A DNA stretch of 25,114 nucleotides from JBAWYM01 sp037143575. Its GTDB lineage: Bacteria; Patescibacteriota; Gracilibacteria; Peribacterales; Peribacteraceae. The stretch covers positions 1 to 25,114 of the forward strand of contig JBAWYM010000025.1 in assembly GCA_037143575.1 (NCBI GenBank). The letters are read 5' to 3'. Below are positions 1-8,900 of this stretch, in pieces; position 1 is the first letter of the stretch, and each line of letters starts with the position of its first letter. A model generated the notes under the pieces. That model had not been told where the DNA came from and made no database searches. It saw only the letters and a list, made by a program, of their open reading frames with translations. The translations under genes were made by a program, and so were the position numbers.

Positions 1-2074
1 CCACGTGCGTGATGACGCGGACATCCGCGAGCACCGGCTCGCCGCTGCGACGGGAAGAAATGGTGGTCGCCAGGAATTCGCCGAATTCCGAGACTTTGAT
101 CTGCGCCTGAGCAATCGTGAGGTGGCGCTCCTGCTCCGCATCGATGTAGGCCATCTTGGTCGTGATGAACGGACGGACCGGAACTTCGTCCTTCCCATCG
201 GCCTTGAGGAGACTGATGATCTTTTTGGCTAGCTCCTTCGTCTTCACCACCTCTCCTTCATGCAGGACGATCTTGCGATCCTCGCGGATATCCTCACCGA
301 TCATGCGTCCAACAAGCTTGTCGGGATCCAGAGCAACAGTGTTGCGGACTTCGCGGTAGGGAGTTTCGAGGAAGCCGTAGGCATTTACGCGGGCCAGAGC
401 GGCCAAGTGAACGACGAGACCGATGTTCGGACCTTCGGGTGTGGCCACAGGACAGATGCGTCCGTAGTGACTCGGGTGCACGTCGCGGACATCGAAGCTC
501 GCGCGTTCACGGGAGAGACCACCGGGACCCATCGCGGAGAGACGACGCTTGTGGGCGAGCTCGGCGAGCGGGTTCGTCTGATCCATGAACTGACTGAGCT
601 GCGAGCTCGCGAAGAACTCGCGCATGGCCGCGGTGATCGGGCGGCAGTTGATGAGCTGCGTGGGCGTGACGGTCTCCATATCCAGCACCGTCATGCGGTC
701 CTTGATGATGCGCTCGGTGCGCACGAGACCCACGCGGTACTTATTTTGCACGAGTTCACCGACGGAACGAATGCGGCGGTTGGCCAGGTGATCGATGTCA
801 TCGGGTACCCCTTCGCCATTGTTCAGGTGGATGAGCTCGCGGAGAATCGACGTAAAATCGGAGACCTGAAACACGCGGTGCGTTTCGTCACTGGGCGTCT
901 TGAAGCCGAAGCGGCGATTGAGCTTGTAGCGGGCGATGTGGCCCATGTCGTACTTCTTGAAGTCGAAGAAGAGTGAATCGATGAGCTGCTTGGCATTCTC
1001 GGGTGTGGCGAGATCGCCGGGGCGAATCTTGCGATAGATGCTCTGGTAGGCCTCCTCCACCGTGCGGACAGAATCTTTGTCGAGGGTGGTCTGGATGTAG
1101 TCGATCTCCTTGCCCATCACATCTTTGAAGAGGTTGAGGATCTTCGTGTCGGTGTCGTAGCCGAAGACACGCAGGAGTTGCGTGATCGGAATCTTGCGCT
1201 TGCGATCGATCTTGCAGGTGATTATCCCCTTGCGATCCGTCTCGATCTCGAGCCACACTCCACGTTTAGGAATGATCTTGGCGGCATTGTACTTGGGATA
1301 CTCCGGCATTTTGGAGAAGAAGACACCCGGGGAACGGACGAGCTGGTGGACGACCACGCGCTCGATCCCTCCGACGATGAAGGTGCCGATGTTCGTCATG
1401 AGTGGAATCGATCCGAGGAAGACGTCCTGCTCCTTGATTTCGCCGGTCTCCTTGTTGATGAGCTGCACGTGCCCCTTCATAGACGCCTCGTAGGTGAGGT
1501 TGCGGCGGCGGCAGGTATCCGGATCGTACTTGGGAGGATCGAAGGTGTGGCCGAGGATCCTGAGCTCCATCTTGCGACCCGAGAAGTCTGTGATCGGGCT
1601 GATTTCTTCCAAGAGCTCCTTGATCCCCTCCGTGAGGAACCAGCGGAAGCTGAGGAGCTGCATCTCGATGAGCGACGGCAGAATTTCGGAAATGTTGTCG
1701 TCGTCGGTGACGTACACGCGGCCTTCGAAAACTTTCGTGGGCTGGAGGCGTTCGGGCAGGTCCTTGAGCGAGGCAGGCACACGGCCATTCATGGGAACGA
1801 CGGTGGCCTCCACCTGCGGCAAAATCCGCTCTTCGACCTGCACGCGATACGCGCGCTTGGCGGGGAGAGCAATTTTCCGGGCAGGGACGACGGGCGCAGC
1901 GCTGACTTCGGGCGCCTTCTTCGCATCATGCGAGGGCACCTTCACGTGCTCCGCCTTTTTGGGGGCAGGGGCGATTTTCTTCGGCGCCACCTTCTTCTGG
2001 GCGACCACTTTCTTTACTGGAGGAGCTTTGTGTGGAGCTTTTTTCTGAACCTTCTTCGCGACTTTCTTGGCCAT
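1..2074 (-). CDS. rpoB: RNA polymerase beta subunit, N-terminal 691 residues (cut by window edge)
   Basis: Catalytic beta subunit of RNA polymerase, read on the minus strand from ATG at 2074-2072 without a stop to base 1. The rifampicin-binding cluster is plain: FFASSQLSQFMDQTNPLAEL followed by AHKRRLSAMGPGG at about residues 488-517. D498, H508 and S513 correspond to E. coli D516, H526 and S531, so the pocket looks drug-sensitive. Next come HPSHYGRICPVATPEGPNIG and the start of the central domains. The numbering offset suggests the large E. coli beta insertion SI1 is absent. The usual N-terminus (here ISEILPSLIEMQLLSF) begins only near residue 128. It is preceded by about 100 extra residues, very rich in Lys, Ala and Pro in the first 75. 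ATG at residue 95 is an alternative start, but the tail is open with coherent codon use. No Shine-Dalgarno: the bases before the ATG are pyrimidine-rich. rpoC would be expected to the left. Confidence 0.97.
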   Translation of the reverse strand, partial: MAKKVAKKVQKKAPHKAPPVKKVVAQKKVAPKKIAPAPKKAEHVKVPSHDAKKAPEVSAAPVVPARKIALPAKRAYRVQVEERILPQVEATVVPMNGRVPASLKDLPERLQPTKVFEGRVYVTDDDNISEILPSLIEMQLLSFRWFLTEGIKELLEEISPITDFSGRKMELRILGHTFDPPKYDPDTCRRRNLTYEASMKGHVQLINKETGEIKEQDVFLGSIPLMTNIGTFIVGGIERVVVHQLVRSPGVFFSKMPEYPKYNAAKIIPKRGVWLEIETDRKGIITCKIDRKRKIPITQLLRVFGYDTDTKILNLFKDVMGKEIDYIQTTLDKDSVRTVEEAYQSIYRKIRPGDLATPENAKQLIDSLFFDFKKYDMGHIARYKLNRRFGFKTPSDETHRVFQVSDFTSILRELIHLNNGEGVPDDIDHLANRRIRSVGELVQNKYRVGLVRTERIIKDRMTVLDMETVTPTQLINCRPITAAMREFFASSQLSQFMDQTNPLAELAHKRRLSAMGPGGLSRERASFDVRDVHPSHYGRICPVATPEGPNIGLVVHLAALARVNAYGFLETPYREVRNTVALDPDKLVGRMIGEDIREDRKIVLHEGEVVKTKELAKKIISLLKADGKDEVPVRPFITTKMAYIDAEQERHLTIAQAQIKVSEFGEFLATTISSRRSGEPVLADVRVITHV

Positions 2075-2299
2075 AGAAATGAGGAGGAAGAAATTGCGCT
2101 TGCCGATCACCACCTCAAGAGAGGTCGAGAAGGAAAGCGATAAGGTGCAGCGCTCACAACACAATCGTCACAGCTGCGATCGGGGGAATTGTAAGGATTG
2201 GGAAGCGGAAGTCAAAGAAAATGCGGAGGAGATCGAAATCAGAATTTATCGCAGTGTGGTTGATTAATTATATTATTGTGTAATAACATACCTATACGC
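2075..2299. other. divergent intergenic region rpoB / unknown ORF
   Basis: 225 bases between divergent genes. The right end (2258-2292) is strongly AT-rich. For the rightward gene, TTGATT near 2260 and TAACAT at 2284-2289 are a weak promoter pair that would give a leader of only a few bases. No clear promoter for rpoB was found, and the rpoB leader would be long. No RNA gene recognised. Confidence 0.4.
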
Positions 2300-2896
2300 A
2301 TGATTGATACGGAAAATCACACACCTAACCGGGAATGGCTCATTGAAACAGCGATTGCCGGCGCAAAGATCCTTAATGCGCGTATCTGTAGGGATGCACT
2401 TTTCACAGTATCCGTCATTCTTCGCTGTGGAAGGAAAAAGCTGGAATTGACGCTTATCGGTGAAGAATCAGTAATTCATGCCACAGACTACATTGTGAAC
2501 ATCGATAAATATGAACGAAGAATCGACGGAGAGACGACAGCCCTCTATCTCGCAGCAAAAAGAATATTTGAGCATCTGGCAACCACCCGCAACAAGTGTG
2601 TCAACTATCTGTTTGTGACAGGCAATAACCACATGATGTGCTGGGGGAAAAATCAGGGTGTAGAAGTTTTCTCTTGGGAAAAACAAATGCCCAATGACGC
2701 AGAACACTTCTCCAGAGTGACCGCCATTCATCCGGGAAACGATTCATCTACTTCTGAAGCGATACGAAAAGTGGGGGAGCAGTGCATGAGACACTCAACA
2801 ACGGATCACCTCCAGAGTGACATGCTCGATCGAGTTATCGCCTATGCAAGAACGATGAACCGTCGAAAGGAATCCAAGTCCTGGACTTGCCAATAA
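2300..2896 (+). CDS. hypothetical protein, 198 residues
   Basis: Not recognised. The frame stays open further upstream to a TTG at 2276, but ATG at 2300 is preferred because the upstream codons (MCNNIPIR) look like promoter DNA. The protein is soluble, with no signal peptide or membrane segment. It has a mixed alpha/beta look in the N-terminal two thirds (SVILRCGRKKLELTLIG, then a helix TTALYLAAKRIFEHLA, then a strand VNYLFVTGNNHMMCWG) and a charged helical C-terminus with a basic end (MNRRKESKSW). Base composition is visibly more AT-rich than rpoB or the S-layer gene, which fits a fast-evolving or acquired gene. It stands alone, divergent from rpoB and convergent with sodA. The open frame and composition support a real gene; the function is unknown. 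Confidence 0.6.
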   Translation: MIDTENHTPNREWLIETAIAGAKILNARICRDALFTVSVILRCGRKKLELTLIGEESVIHATDYIVNIDKYERRIDGETTALYLAAKRIFEHLATTRNKCVNYLFVTGNNHMMCWGKNQGVEVFSWEKQMPNDAEHFSRVTAIHPGNDSSTSEAIRKVGEQCMRHSTTDHLQSDMLDRVIAYARTMNRRKESKSWTCQ

Positions 2897-3015
2897 TATT
2901 ACTTCCAACGCATCTCGCCCTACTCTCATGAGAGTGCACATAACCAAAGCTATTCGGAGATTTCCGATATAAAATCATGTCATCAGCAACCTCCTCCCCA
3001 CCTCCTCCCAATTCA

Positions 3016-3048
3016 CCCTTCGACTCGCTCCGCTCGCTCAGGGCAGGC
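3016..3048. repeat. family-1 hairpin repeat, copy A
   Basis: CCCTTCGACTCGC..GCTCAGGG followed by CAGGC. The exact reverse complement of all 33 bases occurs at 5351-5383, so this is a dispersed element. Compared with other copies it carries an extra GCTC-type repeat in the loop. It sits between the converging 198-residue ORF and sodA. Confidence 0.85.
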
Positions 3049-3105
3049 CACTCAAGTAATGACCTTAGCAAATCGGCTTTCGACTTCCTGCCAGTTCACC
3101 ACGTT

Positions 3106-3131
3106 CCACCCTTCGACTCCACTCAGGGTGG
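3106..3131. repeat. family-1 hairpin repeat, copy B, after sodA
   Basis: Palindromic CCACCCT...AGGGTGG arms around TCGACTCCACTC-type loop bases. It lies nine bases past the sodA TGA stop, so it could end or stabilise the sodA message. No U-run follows it, so a classic intrinsic terminator is not supported. Confidence 0.75.
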
Positions 3132-3139
3132 CTCGTTGA

Positions 3140-3790
3140 TCAAACCAAAGACAAACGTCGTGCAACTTCTTCCCAGTTGACGACCTGCCAAAACGCCTTC
3201 ACATACTCCGCCCGGCGATTCTGATATTTCAAGTAGTAAGCATGCTCCCAGACATCGAGACAGAGGATCGGAGTTTTGCCTAAGCTAAGGGGTGAATCTT
3301 GGTTGGGTAAATTGATGACTTCTAAGGAAGAATTGGCGATTTCTTGATTTGCTATGGTTCGTCCCGGCTCACCACGGGTTTGCGATTTGACGACGAGCCA
3401 AGCCCATCCCGATCCAAATTGCCCCAGCGCCGCCGCTTCGAATTTCTCACGGAAGCTATCCAGCGAGCCGAAAGATTTCTTGAGGGCTTCTGCTAAATCC
3501 CCCGTCGGCTCCTTGACCTTCTGGCCTAGGACCGTCCAGAAGAGACTATGATTGGCAAATCCCCCACCGTGGTTGCGGACCGCCGTGCGCTTGTCTTCGG
3601 GGACTTCATTCAACTTTTTCAATACTTCTTCCATCGGCATATCGGCGAATAATGTACCGGCAACCGCCTTATTGGCATTGTCGCAGTAGGTCTGGTGGTG
3701 CTTGGAATAGTGGACTTCCATCGTCCTGGCATCGATGTGCGGCTCGAGGGCATCGTAGGAGAAGGGAAGAGCGGAGAGGGCGTAAGACAT
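3140..3790 (-). CDS. sodA: superoxide dismutase, Mn-type Fe/Mn family
   Basis: Converts superoxide to hydrogen peroxide and oxygen in the cytoplasm. 216 residues. The four metal ligands are visible: H27 (VHYSKHH), H81 (NHSLFW), D179 and H183 (LDVWEHAYYLKYQ). The outer-sphere glutamine in NQDSPL (Q164) and GGGFANH ahead of the second ligand are features of manganese enzymes rather than the iron type. Residues about 136-155 (SQTRGEPGRTIANQEIANSS) are an extra loop compared with E. coli SodA, where the strand runs directly into the ANQDSPL segment. The DNA of this loop carries a copy of the family-1 hairpin repeat (3355-3374). Start ATG at 3790 is fixed by alignment of YALSALPFSYDALEPHID. The leader immediately upstream is a period-7 repeat with no Shine-Dalgarno. 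Stop is TGA. Confidence 0.96.
   Translation of the reverse strand: MSYALSALPFSYDALEPHIDARTMEVHYSKHHQTYCDNANKAVAGTLFADMPMEEVLKKLNEVPEDKRTAVRNHGGGFANHSLFWTVLGQKVKEPTGDLAEALKKSFGSLDSFREKFEAAALGQFGSGWAWLVVKSQTRGEPGRTIANQEIANSSLEVINLPNQDSPLSLGKTPILCLDVWEHAYYLKYQNRRAEYVKAFWQVVNWEEVARRLSLV
3355..3374 (-). repeat. family-1 hairpin repeat inside sodA, in frame
   Basis: On the coding strand the bases read GGTGAGCCGGGACGAACC. This matches the intergenic copy at 3905-3942 (GGTGAGCCGCGTCGAACC) at 16 of 18 positions, with TGGT/ACCA closing the stem. It encodes residues 139-146 (RGEPGRT) within a loop absent from E. coli SodA. Confidence 0.75.
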
Positions 3791-3796
3791 AATTTT

Positions 3797-3817
3797 GGGG
3801 GTAGGGTGTAGGGGGTA
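3797..3817. repeat. heptamer tandem repeat in the sodA leader
   Basis: Three units of GGGGGTA / GGGTGTA / GGGGGTA on the plus strand (CCTACCC-type on the sodA mRNA). It ends six bases before the sodA ATG and occupies the place of a ribosome binding site. Confidence 0.8.
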
Positions 3818-3904
3818 GGATACGTTGTCACCGGAGACTCGGATAGGAGTTTCGCTAGCCGACGGGCAAATTGAAAAAATAGTACATTGTTCAGGAATTT
3901 CTGA

Positions 3905-3942
3905 AAAATGTCATGGTGAGCCGCGTCGAACCATGGCATTTT
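3905..3942. repeat. family-1 hairpin repeat, copy C
   Basis: Arms AAAATGTCATGGT and ACCATGGCATTTT form a 13-base stem with one G.U-type mismatch, around GAGCCGCGTCGA. Located between the divergent sodA and femAB-like genes. Confidence 0.85.
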
Positions 3943-3975
3943 GAAGAGTCGAAGACGATGGCCTCCTCGTATCAT

Positions 3976-3993
3976 GCACCCGGGAACGGGTGC
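3976..3993. other. small perfect inverted repeat in the sodA/femAB divergent region
   Basis: GCACCC GGGAAC GGGTGC: six-base arms with a six-base loop. It could be an operator or a leader hairpin for either gene. The short perfect palindrome is the only evidence. Confidence 0.4.
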
Positions 3994-4068
3994 GCTTCAT
4001 CAAAATAATGATCCCTCACTTGCGAACAATATAACAATCAAACAATACAACAATGTATCATAGGGACA

Positions 4069-5160
4069 ATGATCTCCGTTCTCACCACCCCGGCAGAGCT
4101 CGCCGCGTACGACACCTGGATCACGTCGCATCCGGAAGGTTCGCTCTGGCAGTCACTGGAGTGGAAACAGTTTCAGGAATCCCTGGGAAGAGAAGTGCGG
4201 ATTTATGCTCAGAAAGAAGGAGCACAAATCCTCGCCTCCGCGCTCGTGGTGATCGACCGGACGAGCTTGGGCTTAGCGACGTGGGATATGCCACGGGGAC
4301 CGCTCCAGGACTTAGGACTTAGGACAAAGGACTTAGGGCTTTTATTAGAGAAGATCGTCTCTGATGCAAAACAAGACAGTTGTCTCTGCTTATATTTTTC
4401 TCCGGCAAAACTAATAACTAATAACCAGAAACCAATAACTTCTTCCCGTCATGAACAGCCCGTCGCCACTCGCATCCTCGATCTCACGCAGTCGGAAGAA
4501 GACATCCTGAAGCAGATGAAACCCAAGGGCCGCTACAACATCACCGTCGCAAAGAAGAACGGTGTTACCATCGAGGATTCCAAAGATATTGATGCGTTTT
4601 ACGCTCTCGCAAAATCCACCGGCGAGCGTGATCAGTTCGGCATTCTGCCCAAACGTCACTACGAAGCATTTCTGAAAAATCTTCCGGAAAGTTTCCTGAT
4701 GCTGGCGAGACCTCCTTCCACTTCCAGTTTCTTCGAAGCAAAACTAATAACTAATAACCAACAACCAACAACCCCTGTGGCTCAAAGCTCAAAGCTTCCT
4801 ACGGCTCCGCTCAGGACAGGCTCCGCTCAAAGCTCTCCCATCGCCGCCTTTCTGGGCGTCGCCTGGAATGGTAGAGCCTATTACTATTATGGTGCCTCCG
4901 ATCATGCCTTCCGCGCCCTCATGGCTCCCTACGCGCTGCAATGGGAAGCAATGACGCGCTGCAAGGCCGCAGGATGCGTTTCGTACGATCTCTTGGGTAT
5001 TTCCCCGCCGGACTCCTCCGCGACGCATCCCTGGGCCGGTGTAGGGGTTTTCAAAGAGAAATTCGGTGGAAACGTAGTGCTCTACCCTCCGGAACAGCAG
5101 ATCGTGCTGAGACCGGTGATGCAGGCGATGCTGAGGATGAAGAGAAGAATGGTGGGGTAG
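4069..5160 (+). CDS. FemAB-family aminoacyl/peptidyl transferase (GNAT-like fold)
   Basis: Family members add amino acids from aminoacyl-tRNA to the peptidoglycan stem peptide (FemX/FemA/B type) or acylate other amines; the substrate here cannot be read from sequence. 363 residues. N-terminal half-domain: PEGSLWQSLEWKQFQESLGR is the usual FemAB opening. Then LDLTQSEEDILKQMKPKGRYNI precedes the second domain, with GASDHAFRALMAPYALQWEA and the closing GVGVFKEKFGG typical of the family. Odd: residues about 81-91 (DLGLRTKDLGL), 114-126 (KLITNNQKPITSS) and 225-258 (KLITNNQQPTTP onward) are low-complexity inserts encoded by tandem heptamers and repeat fragments that also occur in intergenic DNA here. 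All keep the frame. Start ATG at 4069 is preceded by AACAAT-like repeats and no Shine-Dalgarno. Stop is TAG. Confidence 0.88.
   Translation: MISVLTTPAELAAYDTWITSHPEGSLWQSLEWKQFQESLGREVRIYAQKEGAQILASALVVIDRTSLGLATWDMPRGPLQDLGLRTKDLGLLLEKIVSDAKQDSCLCLYFSPAKLITNNQKPITSSRHEQPVATRILDLTQSEEDILKQMKPKGRYNITVAKKNGVTIEDSKDIDAFYALAKSTGERDQFGILPKRHYEAFLKNLPESFLMLARPPSTSSFFEAKLITNNQQPTTPVAQSSKLPTAPLRTGSAQSSPIAAFLGVAWNGRAYYYYGASDHAFRALMAPYALQWEAMTRCKAAGCVSYDLLGISPPDSSATHPWAGVGVFKEKFGGNVVLYPPEQQIVLRPVMQAMLRMKRRMVG
4310..4337 (+). repeat. heptamer tandem repeat ACTTAGG inside the femAB-like gene
   Basis: Four units: ACTTAGG, ACTTAGG, ACAAAGG, ACTTAGG. They encode DLGLRTKDLGL in frame. Confidence 0.9.
4409..4440 (+). 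repeat. heptamer tandem repeat AACTAAT inside the femAB-like gene, array 1
   Basis: Units AACTAAT, AACTAAT, AACCAGA, AACCAAT and a partial AACT. They encode LITNNQKPIT. The same heptamer family recurs at 4742-4776 and upstream of fbaB (12714-12790). Confidence 0.9.
4742..4835 (+). repeat. heptamer array 2 plus degenerate hairpin-repeat fragment inside the femAB-like gene
   Basis: Five heptamers (AACTAAT twice, AACCAAC twice, AACCCCT) at 4742-4776 are followed by GCTCAAA twice and GCTTCCT at 4780-4800. Then comes GGCTCCGCTCAGGACAGGC, which resembles copy A of the family-1 repeat. The block encodes an insert rich in Gln, Thr, Pro and Ser. Confidence 0.8.
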
Positions 5161-5832
5161 GGAGGCTGCCGTTGAAATACCTCCCCCTCGCCCCCTCCTC
5201 TCTCGAATCACGAGAGGCATCGTTTCGTCTGCTTAGCACGAGGGGATCTTGAGGAGGGGGAATGTGTATGTTTTGTTTGTTTTGTTTTTTCCGTGCACTG
5301 AGCAATATCCCCAGAAAAACAAAAACACACACATCCCTCTCCCTGCAGGCGCCTGCCCTGAGCGAGCGGAGCGAGTCGAAGGGTCGGGGTGGACGGGAGA
5401 GGCTAGGTGAGGCAGAACAGAACCAATAACACCAACATTCCCCTCTCTAGGAAAGGAGAACGGGTGGAAACGGAGAGTAAATGTTTGCTGTGTGCTGTTT
5501 CTGTTTCTCCCTCCCCCTTGCCCCCTCCTCTCTCAGATAATGGAGGGTATCGTTTCGTCTGTTCAGCGCAAAGGGATCCCGAGGAGGGGGAATGTGTATG
5601 TGTTTTGTTTTTCGGAACATTGAGCCTTATTCCCAGAAAACAACAAACACAAACATCCCTCTCCCCGTTGGCGTCGGTGTGGATGGGAGAGGCTAGGTGA
5701 GGTAGAACAGAACAAAACAAAAACAACAAACACACACATCCCTCTCCCCGTTGGCGTCGGGGTGGATGGGAGAGGCTAGGTGAGGGAAGAAACAGAACAA
5801 AAACAACAAACAAAAACACACACCCCACCACC
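5161..5832. repeat. repeat-filled convergent intergenic region
   Basis: 672 bases with no credible gene between the converging femAB-like and S-layer genes. Two imperfect copies of a unit of about 160 bases (near 5177-5335 and 5509-5655) share GCCCCCTCCTCTCT, ATCGTTTCGTCTG, GAGGAGGGGGAATGTGTATG and CCCAGAAAA. Each can fold through CCCCCTCCTC/GAGGAGGGGG. A second palindromic unit (ACATCCCTCTCCC...GGGAGAGGCTAGGTGAGG) occurs three times (5331-5411, 5653-5702, 5735-5785). The linkers are A/C-rich (AACAAAACAAAAACAACA). Open frames here are products of the repeats. Confidence 0.8.
5351..5383. repeat. family-1 hairpin repeat, copy E, nested in another repeat
   Basis: Exact reverse complement of 3016-3048. 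It lies between the ACATCCCTCTCCC and GGGGTGG halves of a unit whose two other copies (5653-5702, 5735-5785) carry only GTTGGCGTC at that place. Confidence 0.85.
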
Positions 5833-5862
5833 AAAAAAGCCCCCCCGATGGCGGGAGGGCTT
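5833..5862 (-). terminator. intrinsic terminator of the S-layer gene
   Basis: Read on the minus strand: AAGCCCTCCCG, loop CCAT, CGGGGGGGCTT, then a run of T. It lies 47 bases past the TAA stop of the SLH gene. Confidence 0.85.
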
Positions 5863-5908
5863 CAATGGTTTTGCACGCGTCAAAATACTACGGATTGTGA
5901 GAATACTA

Positions 5909-8900
5909 TTAACCGTTGGTCTTGGTGAGCGAGTTCACCGTACCTGTACCAATCGGGTAATCGATCCAGTTGAAGACGATACCGGAAGCGTTGTGGTCGA
6001 TCCACTGAATGTGGCCGGCCGTGGACGCTGTTCCGTATGCCTTCACGGGATCATTGAAGTTGGAGATCGACACGGTGAGAGAGCCCTGCCCGTTGGTGGA
6101 GGTGTTGGCATTCAACACTTTGGCCAAGAGGGTAAACGTGGTCGCAGAGTTCATGTTCATCTGTGTCGTGATACCCGAGATACTCGGACAAACGACGACG
6201 AAGCTTCCAGAGGCTGTGCCAATGGCCGTCGTACCATCATTCTTGTACGGGGTACAGGCAAACGTGTTGGAAGAACCGCTCGTCGAGTTGAGGAGCCTGA
6301 ATGTCGATCCGTCGATGGTCACATTCGTAGAGGACACACCGAAGACGATGCTCTTCATCTCGGAGTTGCTTCCGCCATCACCAGCGTTGAGGTTACTCAT
6401 CACTGTGAAGGTGAAGCTGCCCAGAGGCTCAGAGTCCGTTGCATGGAGCGATGAGTCGATCGCAGCCATACCGTTGGTGACGGATGCGAACTTGGACAAA
6501 ACCGTCGTGTTGAATTTGCTGACGATGCGGCTGTTGGCAGCCGTGATCGTTTCCGTGCCGATGTAGGCGATGCCGGAACCGTCATGGACGACGTTGCCCT
6601 TGAGGTCGGCCGCAGTACCGACGCCAGATCCGCGAACGGAGCCGGAGCCAGAGGTACCCTTGGTCGCTGTCGGGGTGGCATCAAGGAAGAGAGCAATAAT
6701 CTGGGCACTGACGCCGTTGCTACCGTCATTCGAATTGATGCGTGCGCGAACGTCCACATAGAGCGGACTGGAGCGCTTGACAACGAGCTGCTTCTTCATG
6801 CCACTGAAGCAGAAGGCCGAGGTGGTGGTCACACCGGCTCCAACGTTCGTCGTGAGAACATCATCTGTGCCACAGGAAGTGCTGCTCACCAATTTGTCGG
6901 TGGCTCCTACGGGCCAAAGCTCGAGAGCACCGATGGTGTCGGCATTACTACCTGAGGAGTTCAAGACGAGATCGGAGACGTCGATGTCTTCACGATCTGC
7001 GTAGAACTTCAGACGGAGGAGGGGCTCAGACAACGTACCTGCCAAGATCTGGCGGGCGCTGTAGGAGGTTCCAAGATCAGCGGTGACGAAGAGGTTTCCG
7101 GAATTGAGGAAGCCCCAGTTCGTTCCGAGCTTGGAGTTCGTCGGAGCCGTAATCGTAATATCACACTTGGTGACGCCGCAGAATCCGTTCAGCTTGAGAC
7201 CGGAGAGGCTGGCACCATTGGACATCTTGATCGCTTCGATGTAGTTCGTCTGACCCGTGGCGAAGCGGAGCATGAGCCCCGCGTTCGTCTGGAAGGAGGA
7301 CGCCACCTGAGCGTGAACCTCGAAGACGGCCGACTGGCTCTTCTTGATGAGAGCGCCGCCGGAGAGCATCTGGCTGAAGGAGACCGTACCGGCAGCTCCG
7401 GAGGTGGGAGCTGCACCCGACTGGAGAACGGAATCGACCTTGCGGTCATTGTTCGTGTCCACCCACAGCGTGTAGTTGGTGGCGTTCAGAAGGGAGCCGG
7501 ACTGTGCATCGAAGACAACCTTCGTAATGAGCACATCCTCGGCAGCAGAGGCCTTGGTCTCGAATTGAAGGAGGGCGATATCAGGCGTGTTCTTCACGGC
7601 AGAGTCGCGCGTCTTCAGGTTGTTGGTCTGGACCGTGAGGGACGCATCGACGACTTGCTGGGAGAGACCGACGATGGTGCCACGCGGGCGGACATCACCG
7701 ATCTTGTCACCCGTGGAGAGGCCTTCCACCTTCATCTGGTAGTGAACGGCCAAAGGCGCAGGAGGAGTGAGTGAAACTGTGGCAGCATCCGGAGAGGTTG
7801 TAGAAGTCGTTGCTGTAGAACTCAAAATGCCACCGAAGTTGCAGCCCGCGTCGTTCGTGGTGAGGCTCGGGGGGGTATTCGTATCGAGGACATTTGTGGG
7901 CTCACCGCAGATGTACGCCGTGAACTTGTCTCCGTTGCCCGGGTGTCCACCCGAGTTGGAGATGAAGCTGACGGAGAGAACCCAATCCTGCTGACCGTGG
8001 ATGACGAAGTCATCGAAGCGGTAGACCTGGTAGATTCCCTTGTTCGTCAACGGAGATTGACCGTAATCGGTGGCAGCTGTCGTCTGGCGAACGCCGGAAA
8101 TCGTCTGTCCGGTCTTGGAATTCCGGAGCTGGACGCTCTCCAACATGTTGACGATGGTATCAGGTGTCGCACAACCCGTGGCATTCGCACCTCCGCTGGC
8201 ACACATGTAGTAGCCGGAGGACGTCTGGCCCTGGATGGCGATGTAGAGGTCGCGCACGTTCACATCATCTCCACCCGTGGCGAAGCTGACGTTGGCGAGC
8301 ACGGCACCCTTGGTCGAGCTCGTGTACTGAGCCTGAGAAGGACCATTGATACCGATGGTGAATTGACCAGCGTCAATGGACACCGTGGTGGCATTGTCGT
8401 TGGGGATGGCGATCTGGGAGCCGTAGAGCTGCCCGTTCACACCGTATCCGTAGAGGGAGCCGACCGCGAAGAGGTCAGAGCTCTCCTCGAAGTGGAGCTG
8501 GACGTTCTTGTCTGCGCCGTTGGCGATATCCGCCACGACTTCGAGTGTGATGCGATCACCCTCGAGGACCGTGAACGGAGGATCGAAGACGAGCGTGACG
8601 AAGTTGCCGACGGTCTGGGCAACCGTGTTCGTCAGGACTGTTCCATCCGTGCGGCGCACCGCGATGTTCGCGATATCACCATCAGAGGCGGAACCGTTCT
8701 GCTGGAGCGTGACGGAGTACACCGTCTGGTCCTCGGTGGAGTTGGCGGCGACTTCGAACTTACCGACGATCGCGCCCTTGTCTCCGACTTTGACCTGGTT
8801 CGGGTTCACGGAGTGGTAGCTGACGGTGATGATGCCGCTCGTGACTGCTGCGACATCAAACGTCTCCCCGCGCAGGGGGAAATTGCCCGTGACCTTCTGA

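Noticed and set aside
260..2143. Plus-strand open frames of 238 and 321 residues
   Set aside because: Antisense of rpoB, whose minus-strand frame shows unmistakable RpoB motifs.
4053..4322. 89-residue open frame at the femAB start
   Set aside because: Overlaps femAB out of frame and shows no family features; starts inside the AACAAT-like leader.
5403..5834. Open frames of about 100-140 residues in the repeat island
   Set aside because: Translations of A/C-rich linkers and palindromic repeats; no protein-like composition.
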